Below, piece after piece: positions 1 to 5,729 of a stretch of DNA of 5,729 nt. Positions within the stretch are counted from its first letter, which is position 1, and every line of letters starts with the position of its first letter. Both the position numbers and the translations under genes were made by a program. Below the pieces are notes generated by a model. That model was not told where the DNA came from, searched no databases, and worked only from the letters and a program-made list of their open reading frames with translations. The stretch lies in contig DAET01000044.1 in the NCBI GenBank assembly GCA_002497765.1, positions 1-5,729 on the forward strand. Direction: 5' to 3'. This DNA comes from Euryarchaeota archaeon UBA486 (GTDB taxonomy: Archaea > Thermoplasmatota > Poseidoniia > Poseidoniales > Poseidoniaceae).

Positions 1-180
1 CACCCGCTCAAGCCGGAGGTCCGTATGGTGAAGCGAGTGCTGAGGATCGAAGCAAACGGTGATTTGTTTCTCGTGGGGGACAATCCCGACCCGCTGGCCA
101 GTGAGGACTCCCACAATTTCGGGCCGGTCCCGTGCAGGTTGGTGGAGGCACGCTGGTTGGGTGATTCGTGGCGGGCCTGA
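1..180 (+). CDS. S26-family serine peptidase (signal peptidase I / SodX-like), C-terminal fragment
   Basis: This is the C-terminal 59 codons of a gene that starts left of the window; frame 1 is open from base 1 to TGA at 178-180. The fragment carries two conserved blocks of the S26 signal peptidase family. The MVKRV segment (fragment residues 9-13) matches the block holding the catalytic lysine, here K11. The GDNP...SEDSHNFGPVP segment (residues 26-44) matches the C-terminal box whose GDN and S-x-D-S residues support the active site. The serine nucleophile would lie upstream, outside the window. The family cleaves signal peptides or pro-sequences on the outer face of the membrane. A short tail with the NP form of the GDN box and FGPVP resembles the Ni-superoxide dismutase maturation protease (SodX) group as much as general signal peptidase, so the exact substrate is open. 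A lysine-type active site is notable because the usual archaeal Sec11-like signal peptidases have histidine. The stop codon overlaps the tRNA gene on the other strand by 9 bases. Confidence 0.8.
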   Translation, partial: HPLKPEVRMVKRVLRIEANGDLFLVGDNPDPLASEDSHNFGPVPCRLVEARWLGDSWRA

Positions 181-245
181 CGGGGTTCGAACCCGCGACC
201 GACGGATTAAGAGTCCGTCGCTCTACCTGACTAAGCTACAGGCCC
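172..245 (-). tRNA. tRNA-Lys (anticodon CUU)
   Basis: Read on the minus strand, the 74-base sequence folds into a complete cloverleaf. The acceptor stem is GGGCCTG paired with CAGGCCC, followed by discriminator G at base 172. The D arm is GCTT/GAGC with an AGTCAGGTA loop. The anticodon stem ACGGA/TCCGT closes the loop CTCTTAA, giving anticodon CTT, which reads AAG lysine codons. The variable region is CGGTC, and the T arm is GCGGG/CCCGT around TTCGAAC. There is no intron and no encoded CCA, so the CCA end must be added after transcription. Overall it resembles euryarchaeal tRNA-Lys(CUU). It lies 59 bases downstream of rpiA on the same strand but has its own TATA box. Its 3' end overlaps the end of the convergent peptidase gene. 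Confidence 0.96.
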
Positions 246-265
246 AACTTCGCCTTCTGCCTCGT

Positions 266-273
266 CTATTTAA
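266..273 (-). promoter_or_regulatory. TATA box of the tRNA-Lys gene
   Basis: The minus strand reads TTAAATAG, a good match to the archaeal TATA consensus, preceded by purine-containing CAAGCG where the TFB recognition element would be. Its centre is about 25 bases before the first base of the mature tRNA (245), which is the standard archaeal spacing and would start transcription at or close to the mature 5' end. This suggests the tRNA is expressed independently of rpiA. No experiment supports the start site. Confidence 0.65.
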
Positions 274-304
274 CGCTTGATGCACGCCGGTGCTGAAAAC
301 AGGT

Positions 305-994
305 TCAATCCTGCTTCGTGAGCACCGTGATACCGTCGCCGGAAGCCATCACAACGACGTCACACATGTTGCTGAACAAGCCAACTTGGACCACACCGGC
401 CAGCGCCAGCAGGGATGCTTCCACCTTGACTGGGTTGGCGATGGTCGCACCGGTGTGGGCGTCGGCGATGTAATTCCCGTTGTCGGTTGTGAGCAACGCC
501 TCTCCTGATTGTCGCATCACGACTTCACATCCCAACACCTTGGCGATGGCCCGCCGGGTCGTGTTGTAGGAAAAGGGCGTCACCTCGATGGGGAGTGGAA
601 ATGCCCCGAGCGTGCTGACTTGCTTTCGATCGTCCGCCACCACCACCATGCGTTTGGAAGATTGTGCGACCACTTTTTCTCGCAGAAGCGCCGCTCCACC
701 GCCTTTGATGAGTTGAAACGACGGGTCGAACTCATCGGTGCCGTCAATGACCACGTCAAGCCCGTCCAGGTCGTCGAGTTCGGCAAGCGGGATACCCACT
801 TCCAAGGCCAAGTCACGCGTGGCAATGGAGGTCGGCACGCCAACGATGCTCAGACCTTCCTCGGCGACGCGTCGGCCGAGTTCGAGAATGGTGTACTTGA
901 CGGTTGAGCCCGTGCCGAGGCCGACGTTCATGCCTTCAGTGACATAATCACAGGCAGCTTTGCCAGCTTCGGCCTTCAACGCCTCAACATCCAT
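305..994 (-). CDS. rpiA: Ribose-5-phosphate isomerase A
   Basis: This complete 229-residue gene encodes the cytoplasmic enzyme that interconverts ribose 5-phosphate and ribulose 5-phosphate, supplying ribose for nucleotides. Length fits the RpiA family. The phosphate/substrate-binding GLGTGST motif lies at residues 25-31. DGTDEFD at 84-90 corresponds to the family DGADE motif, KGGGA is at 97-101 and LREK at 104-107. D84, D87, K97 and E106 align, with a constant offset of three, to the D81, D84, K94 and E103 active-site residues of Escherichia coli RpiA. VADDRK (119-124) matches the following substrate-contact segment, and the C-terminal GLFSNMCDVVV and DGITVL stretches are also typical. The ATG at 994 places the conserved N-terminal helix at the normal position; an ATG 22 bases upstream is out of frame. 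No Shine-Dalgarno site is visible, so translation is probably leaderless. The gene ends in TGA and is divergent from the large surface-protein gene. All key residues are intact, so it should be active. Confidence 0.97.
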   Translation of the reverse strand: MDVEALKAEAGKAACDYVTEGMNVGLGTGSTVKYTILELGRRVAEEGLSIVGVPTSIATRDLALEVGIPLAELDDLDGLDVVIDGTDEFDPSFQLIKGGGAALLREKVVAQSSKRMVVVADDRKQVSTLGAFPLPIEVTPFSYNTTRRAIAKVLGCEVVMRQSGEALLTTDNGNYIADAHTGATIANPVKVEASLLALAGVVQVGLFSNMCDVVVMASGDGITVLTKQD

Positions 995-1015
995 GGCCCG
1001 TGGTTTGGTCCGCCA

Positions 1016-1023
1016 TCTATTGA
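1016..1023 (-). promoter_or_regulatory. Candidate BRE/TATA promoter of rpiA
   Basis: On the minus strand GCGAAAG is followed by TCAATAGA. The first part resembles an archaeal TFB recognition element (A-rich after G/C) and the second is a weak TATA-like box centred about 25 bases upstream of the rpiA ATG at 994. That spacing places the transcription start at the start codon, which fits the lack of a ribosome binding site. The box departs from consensus, so the call is tentative. Confidence 0.4.
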
Positions 1024-1062
1024 CTTTCGCACCGGACTGAGGAAGACTCGTGGGCCCAACCC

Positions 1063-1068
1063 TTTAGA
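1063..1068 (+). promoter_or_regulatory. Candidate TATA box of the large surface-protein gene
   Basis: TTTAGA, preceded by CC, is the only TATA-like hexamer close upstream of the ATG at 1093. It is centred about 27 bases before that ATG, the distance expected for a leaderless archaeal transcript. The bases just before the ATG (GGGCAGGT) hold no Shine-Dalgarno motif at a usable distance. No convincing BRE lies upstream, so the support is spacing plus weak sequence similarity. Confidence 0.4.
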
Positions 1069-1092
1069 CCTTGAAGGGGCCGTAGGGCAGGT

Positions 1093-4000
1093 ATGAGAAC
1101 AGGCCGTGGCGCTGGGGCACTGGCCGTCGGTTTGGTTCTCATCTTCCTGCTCTCGTTGGTCCCAGCGACCCACCACGATGGAAGCCCGACCCTTGATGCA
1201 CCTTCCGTGGTTGAGTCAACCCCGCTTGGTCAACTGCAAACCCTCACCATCGGTTCATGGCCTGACGGCGCCAATCAACGGGTCGAAGTCAGTGTGCCGG
1301 ACGGCCACGCCATCAAATCGCTCGATGTCGATCTTGAGGCGGGAACCCTCAACAATCCCATGGGCACCGTCCTCACAGATGTTGGGGACTTTGACCAAAA
1401 CGCTGTGTACGACGGCATGGATGTAAACAAGTCCTCACTTCAGATTCTTCCACAGGATTGGTCCTATGATTTCGAGTCCGGGAGTTTCGCCCCAGAATGG
1501 ACTCGCTCTGGGAGTTCAAACTGGGCCATCGTTTCCGACACCCGACTCGGGGGAGCCAAACTGGCAAAAGCAGGCACCATCAGCCACAATCAAGAATCCC
1601 GATTGACGCTGGACGTGTCTCAACTCCCCGCCTCCACGGGGACCTTCCGCTACAGCGTGTCCTCAGAGGGCAGTTTCGACTACTTGTTGTTCTGCATCGA
1701 CAACACGGGATGTTCTCGCTACAGCGGCTACAATTACCGCTGGTCAGGGACCGTCAACAACGGTAACCAAGCCTTCACCATTCCAGCCACTGCACAAACC
1801 CTCACCTGGAAGTACGTGAAGGACGGGAGCGTGAATTCCGGTTCGGACACGGCGTGGGTGGACGACATCGTGATCACACCCAGTGGGGGCTCCGGAAACG
1901 GCGAAGGGAATTGGACCTCAGATGTCTTTGGACCCTCCCTCCTCGGACGAGGTGAACACCTTGCCCACGGGCTTTTGCACATGGATGCTCGAATCTACCC
2001 CGGCTCCGTGTTTGAATGGCAAGTGCTCGATGCTTCGACGTCCAGTCCAGTTCCCGGTTTTGAGCGGCTGACCAGCACGTGGGCCGATTTGGGCATGATC
2101 GATGCCCAGGCGCACCCCCTGCTCCGATTCAAGGTGCACATGAAAGAGGCGCCCGACGGTGAGACCTCCGAGATCCGAAGTTGGTCACTCAACGGTCACC
2201 TGCACAAATCGTTTGACAGCGATCCAACCGACGAAGGCTGGACCCTCCAAGGAGGAAGTTGGTCCAACGGGGCGATTACCAGTTCCACCTCGGTGTTGTC
2301 CGATACCTACCATGTCAGAAGCGGGTTCTCGGCCATCGACACCAACAGCACCCACACGGGAGCAGGGATGTTGCAGTACAGCCTCGATGCGGGTCAGTCT
2401 TGGCAGAGCATCAACGCCGTGGGCAGAGAACAATTACAGCAACCAGCGTACATGATTCAATTCCGTATGGTGAATGCCACGGGCGGTGGGACGTTCACAT
2501 GGAGCGATTTCCAAGCCGAGTTGATTCGAACCTCCATCCCGGACGGTGTCCGACTCGATGTTGGACTCGACGGAGCAAACGAATGGTCGCTTGACGGTGC
2601 AGGCCACGGGGTCTTCGGGCTTCAAAACACCTTGATCACGGATGACATGTGGACCACCTACGCCATTGAGCCGGCCAACGCTGCCTCCCTTGAAGTGGCC
2701 GTGCCCACCCGCGGCGTGCATGCCTTCTCGTTTGCCGTAGCCTCGCCCTCGGGCACCCTTGCCAGCCCCTTCCTCGCCATGGCGGTGAACGGCCAAGACA
2801 TTTTGAGCCGCAACTTGGACAACATCAACGATTTGTCCATCGTCTCGCTCACTGCGAGTGAACTGACGACGCTGAACAACGCCCTCGCCCAAGCTTCCGG
2901 TCAGCACGGCCCTGCAGGTCTCCCCATGGCGACCGTCGAAGTCCGCATTGGGTCCTCGTTGTCTTCAGAGGACTTGTTGGTTGGCGGTGTGTTTGCTCCG
3001 TACGATGCAGATGTGAGCATGTCGCTCAACGCAGGACATCCACTCGTACTGGGGCTGAACCATGCCCTTTCTTCGGCCATCCCTGCCCTTGGCCAACGCA
3101 CCGTCACCCTCCCGCTTCGCCTCGACGGAACCGGGTCGGTAGCCCTGGGCGTCATGGACATGGAATCACAAGCTTCCGTCAAGGCGCTCGAATTAACGGT
3201 CCACAACGTGACCGACACGCTGGTCCCCGGTTTGGATTGGGTTGAGTCGGTGGCCAGTTTTGACTTCACCCCGCTGGGCATCACGGATGCACTGACGCAC
3301 GCCAAGCAGTCGTCATGGTTGGTGGAACTCCACCTTTCTGGTGCTCAACAGCAATCCAAACTTCAGTGCCCCATCGCTTCCCTTCCCATCACCTCGACCT
3401 CATTGGCCGCTTGCACGGCAACGGGAACGGCGTTGATTTGGTTTGACGAAGGGACCTCGGGTTCAATTTCCGTCGTCGGCTCTGGGCAGTTCCTCGAAGT
3501 CATGCATCATTTCCGATTCCCCGATGGATGGGATGATGAAGCAGCAGCCACCATGTCGGTGAGCCTCATCTCGTCGTCCGGGCCGCTCCTCCCGGTGTCC
3601 AAGGTCTTCGGTCTTGGTCTTGATAACGGTGTGGAGAACGATGTTGAGATCAAATCCTGGTCGGTTCTCTCCAACAACGGCATTCGCTCCTCTGCAGCCT
3701 TCCCGTACCTTAGAGCGGGTGAGGTGGTTCACATGGAAGTTCAATTGGGCTTCGAAAACACCACCGAAGGGAAGCCTCGTTCGGGCCAAACCCTCGTTCG
3801 ATTCCTTGTCGATGGAAACGAGTACGCCACCACAACCCTGCTTCAGGACGGTGTTGCTCTCTTCCCCTACACGGTTCCAATGGGACGTTCATCCATGACC
3901 TTGGGCGTCGAGGTCGTGCCACTCCGAGGACAGAGCGTCGTGAGTTCCCTCCCCGACACGCTGACCTTCCTGTTCGATAATGTCCCTCCGACCCTTATGA

Positions 4001-5729
4001 GCAGTTCCGTTGAGCCGTTTGACAGTCGGGATGTCGCACCTCGAACGCCGCTCAGTTTCACCGTTGCTGACCGCCCGCATCTGCCAACGCATGCCAACCT
4101 TCATCTCTGGCAATCTTGGATCAACGATGGGAATCAAAACGGCGTCATGGATGCCGATGAGGTGGTGGTGCGTCCACTCACATTACCAGAAAATTTGACC
4201 TTGCTCATGGGTGAATATTCCACGACCGTCGACACCTCAAAAGCCTCACAGGCCGATTATTTCCTTGGATGGTTGGAAATTGCTGACAGCGCCGGTCACA
4301 TCATGGCCGACGGGGGAAGTATCAGCCAACCCATGTTCAATGTTCAACTGAACACCAACGGTGCACCTTCGCTCGGTGCGACATCGCTTGGCTGGAATGA
4401 CGGCCAAGTTTCGCCCTGGCTCCATCCCCAAGAGACCTACGAACTCCGTGTTCCTGTTTGGGAACAAAACGGCATCAATGACCTCTCCGAAATCGTTCTG
4501 GAGTTGGCTGCGAACACGGCGCAGCCTGCAGCGATTCACTGGAACCAAACAACGGGAGTTTGCGAGTCCATGAACGCCTATGTTGAGGTTGAATCGTGCG
4601 ATTTGGTACCGGCGGATGCCGAGGATTTGTTCTCCAGAAACGGCGAATTTGTGGTTCACTTCATGGTCGAATGGGGCTACGATCCCGACCTTTCGGTGGT
4701 TCGTGTGCCGCAGATTAGTCTGCTCGATCAGTCGGGTCAATCCAACCGTTTCATGCTTGAACCGTTGAGCTGGCGCCTCTCTGGAGAACTGGCCATTGAC
4801 CCCGATTCCATTCGGATTGCGCTGCCCAACGAAGCCAACGATTCCCTCGGGTACTGGGTGCAACCCCGGACGACCTTCGACGTCATGGGTGATTTGGTGT
4901 GGTACAGAACAGGAACTTCACCAAGCCAGCCGCTCGATGTGGAATTAACGCTGGGCGAGAACAATCTCGAAGCAGACGTCATCAACGGTACCTTCCAAGG
5001 CTCCATGCTCGCACCGCTGGTCGATGGAACCTATGGGCTGTACGGCGACCTTCGCGATGCTCCCAACGGCGCCGTCTATAGAGGGAATGATGCGGCTTTT
5101 GTTTGGTTCATCGTCGACAACCAAGCTCCCCGTGTGGCGGCCGTTGACCGGCCAGGTTTCAACACGATGCTGGCTGAAGAGGACTGGAAGGACCTTCAGT
5201 TTGAACTGAGGCTGGACGAAAATGCTCAACTGGATGAAAGCAGTCTTCGTTTGCACTGGTCGTTGAATGAAGCAGGATTGGGTTTGAACTCCTATGTGTT
5301 TGACAACGGGAGCCTCCCACTCGAAATTCTAGGAGAGCGACGCAACGGTGAATCCATCCCTGTTCGATGCACGTTGGATGTTGATGCCCTGATGATTCCT
5401 GCGTTCCGCACCAAGGCTGTTGAACTCCGAATCTGGGTAACGGGCGATGACGAAGCAGGCTTGTCCATCGACGCTGTGTACAACGACATCAACGCCCCGC
5501 TTCGAGTTTGGAATTTGGAACAACGCGTCCCTGTTTACAGCATTTCCAACATTGAAATAAAACCGAATTCGGATATCCATCAGGGGGATCTCATCGAAGT
5601 CTCTGCCCTCATCACCAACAGTGGCCTTGCCGACGGTGAGGCCAACCTGGTGCTCGAGCAGGTGGAATCCAGTGGCGCCCGGACCCGGCTTGAAGCACGT
5701 GTAGTTGACGTCCAAGCCGGTGAACAGAT
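1093..5729 (+). CDS. Giant secreted multi-domain surface protein, 3' end outside window
   Basis: The frame is open from ATG 1093 to the window edge, 1545 codons without a stop; an in-frame TGA at 1072-1074 and the following signal peptide fix the start. Residues 1-25 form a Sec-type signal peptide (R2/R5, hydrophobic 9-23, likely cut after VPA at 25). Residues 45-125 are beta-rich and include an EF-hand-like loop with D99, D101, N103, D107, D110. Residues 126-262 are a MAM-like jelly-roll domain starting DFESGS and ending SGSDTAWVDDIVI. A Gly/Ser/Asn linker follows (263-273). Residues 274-372 and about 373-480 are further beta domains. Ig-like boundaries occur at FDNVPPT (961-967), NTNGAP (1087-1092) and VDNQAP (1341-1346). 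A second EF-hand-like loop has D1012, N1014, N1016, G1017, D1020, E1023. Residues from about 1481 resemble a CARDB-type domain cut by the window. Seven cysteines include pairs 201/207, 759/774, 1157/1169. Eleven N-x-S/T sequons and very few lysines fit an exported, possibly glycosylated protein. The role is probably adhesion or cell-surface structure; no catalytic motif was recognised. Any C-terminal anchor lies beyond the edge. Confidence 0.93.
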   Translation, partial: MRTGRGAGALAVGLVLIFLLSLVPATHHDGSPTLDAPSVVESTPLGQLQTLTIGSWPDGANQRVEVSVPDGHAIKSLDVDLEAGTLNNPMGTVLTDVGDFDQNAVYDGMDVNKSSLQILPQDWSYDFESGSFAPEWTRSGSSNWAIVSDTRLGGAKLAKAGTISHNQESRLTLDVSQLPASTGTFRYSVSSEGSFDYLLFCIDNTGCSRYSGYNYRWSGTVNNGNQAFTIPATAQTLTWKYVKDGSVNSGSDTAWVDDIVITPSGGSGNGEGNWTSDVFGPSLLGRGEHLAHGLLHMDARIYPGSVFEWQVLDASTSSPVPGFERLTSTWADLGMIDAQAHPLLRFKVHMKEAPDGETSEIRSWSLNGHLHKSFDSDPTDEGWTLQGGSWSNGAITSSTSVLSDTYHVRSGFSAIDTNSTHTGAGMLQYSLDAGQSWQSINAVGREQLQQPAYMIQFRMVNATGGGTFTWSDFQAELIRTSIPDGVRLDVGLDGANEWSLDGAGHGVFGLQNTLITDDMWTTYAIEPANAASLEVAVPTRGVHAFSFAVASPSGTLASPFLAMAVNGQDILSRNLDNINDLSIVSLTASELTTLNNALAQASGQHGPAGLPMATVEVRIGSSLSSEDLLVGGVFAPYDADVSMSLNAGHPLVLGLNHALSSAIPALGQRTVTLPLRLDGTGSVALGVMDMESQASVKALELTVHNVTDTLVPGLDWVESVASFDFTPLGITDALTHAKQSSWLVELHLSGAQQQSKLQCPIASLPITSTSLAACTATGTALIWFDEGTSGSISVVGSGQFLEVMHHFRFPDGWDDEAAATMSVSLISSSGPLLPVSKVFGLGLDNGVENDVEIKSWSVLSNNGIRSSAAFPYLRAGEVVHMEVQLGFENTTEGKPRSGQTLVRFLVDGNEYATTTLLQDGVALFPYTVPMGRSSMTLGVEVVPLRGQSVVSSLPDTLTFLFDNVPPTLMSSSVEPFDSRDVAPRTPLSFTVADRPHLPTHANLHLWQSWINDGNQNGVMDADEVVVRPLTLPENLTLLMGEYSTTVDTSKASQADYFLGWLEIADSAGHIMADGGSISQPMFNVQLNTNGAPSLGATSLGWNDGQVSPWLHPQETYELRVPVWEQNGINDLSEIVLELAANTAQPAAIHWNQTTGVCESMNAYVEVESCDLVPADAEDLFSRNGEFVVHFMVEWGYDPDLSVVRVPQISLLDQSGQSNRFMLEPLSWRLSGELAIDPDSIRIALPNEANDSLGYWVQPRTTFDVMGDLVWYRTGTSPSQPLDVELTLGENNLEADVINGTFQGSMLAPLVDGTYGLYGDLRDAPNGAVYRGNDAAFVWFIVDNQAPRVAAVDRPGFNTMLAEEDWKDLQFELRLDENAQLDESSLRLHWSLNEAGLGLNSYVFDNGSLPLEILGERRNGESIPVRCTLDVDALMIPAFRTKAVELRIWVTGDDEAGLSIDAVYNDINAPLRVWNLEQRVPVYSISNIEIKPNSDIHQGDLIEVSALITNSGLADGEANLVLEQVESSGARTRLEARVVDVQAGEQ
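1468..1878 (+). other. MAM-like jelly-roll domain within the surface protein
   Basis: Residues 126-262 of the large protein show the pattern seen in many secreted bacterial proteins. It begins DFESGSFAPEWTRSG, continues with GGAKLAKAGTISHNQESRL and a strand beginning GTFRYSVSSEGSFDYL, then has an aromatic W-SGTV step, and ends WKYVKDGSVNSGSDTAWVDD. Such domains are beta-sandwich jelly rolls that usually bind carbohydrate or mediate contact between proteins. Two cysteines (201 and 207) lie in the FCIDNTGC segment and could form a small disulfide loop. The family assignment is from motif recognition; the ligand is unknown. Confidence 0.7.

Noticed and set aside
172..245. tRNA gene as an integration site with an attached mobile element
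   Set aside because: No second copy of the tRNA 3' end, no integrase and no shift in composition are visible in the window.
59..280. 73-codon plus-strand frame across the tRNA
   Set aside because: It overlaps the peptidase end in another frame and reads straight through the antisense of the tRNA, so coding is not credible.
296..299. Short T-run just after the rpiA stop on the minus strand as a terminator
   Set aside because: Only four T residues are present, with no longer T-tract or stable hairpin; too weak to call.
509..907. 132-codon plus-strand frame within rpiA
   Set aside because: It is the antisense of rpiA, whose catalytic motifs are all present on the minus strand; the product is His- and Arg-rich and unlike any known protein.
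1084..1092. GGGCAGGT-like stretch before ATG 1093 as a ribosome binding site
   Set aside because: The purine-rich bases abut the ATG with no workable spacing and match the anti-Shine-Dalgarno sequence poorly; leaderless translation explains the site better.
2434..2907. 157-codon open frame on the minus strand
   Set aside because: It is antisense to the continuous plus-strand frame, has no family resemblance, and its Gly/Arg/Val-rich composition is typical of a shadow frame.
4246..4863. 205-codon open frame on the minus strand
   Set aside because: It lies entirely antisense to the large surface-protein frame, shows no recognisable motif, and looks like a reverse-strand shadow produced by the codon bias of the real gene.

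Overview
The window looks like a piece of an archaeal genome, most likely a planktonic marine euryarchaeon of the Marine Group II / Poseidoniales type. The reasons are an archaeal-style tRNA-Lys(CUU) with no encoded CCA end, a BRE/TATA-like promoter about 25 bases before it, coding starts with no usable Shine-Dalgarno site but TATA-like boxes about 25-27 bases upstream (leaderless transcription), and a very large secreted multi-domain surface protein of a style I associate with that group. The lineage is an inference from sequence style and no search was run. Base composition is moderately GC-rich and uniform, with no sign of an insertion sequence, phage or CRISPR array.

Layout. Positions 1-180 (+) hold the last 59 codons of an S26-family (signal peptidase I / SodX-like) serine peptidase that begins outside the window. 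Its stop codon lies inside the 3' end of a tRNA-Lys gene on the opposite strand (172-245, -). After a 59-base spacer carrying the tRNA promoter comes rpiA (305-994, -), ribose-5-phosphate isomerase A, complete and with all catalytic residues present. A divergent promoter region of about 100 bases (995-1092) separates rpiA from the dominant feature: a reading frame open from ATG 1093 to the right edge (5729, +), 1545 codons with no in-frame stop and no end in view.

The large gene encodes a secreted protein with an N-terminal signal peptide, an N-terminal beta-rich region with an EF-hand-like calcium loop, a MAM-like jelly-roll domain, a long series of beta-sandwich/Ig-like segments, a second EF-hand-like loop, three closely spaced cysteine pairs, and a CARDB-like domain where the window ends. 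It is probably a cell-surface or adhesion protein. No enzymatic active site was recognised.

The genes do not form one functional operon. rpiA (pentose phosphate interconversion) and the tRNA share a strand but the tRNA has its own promoter. The peptidase and the surface protein are both on the plus strand but are separated by the minus-strand genes. I see no convincing new multi-gene system here. The most notable item is the giant surface protein, whose function is unknown.
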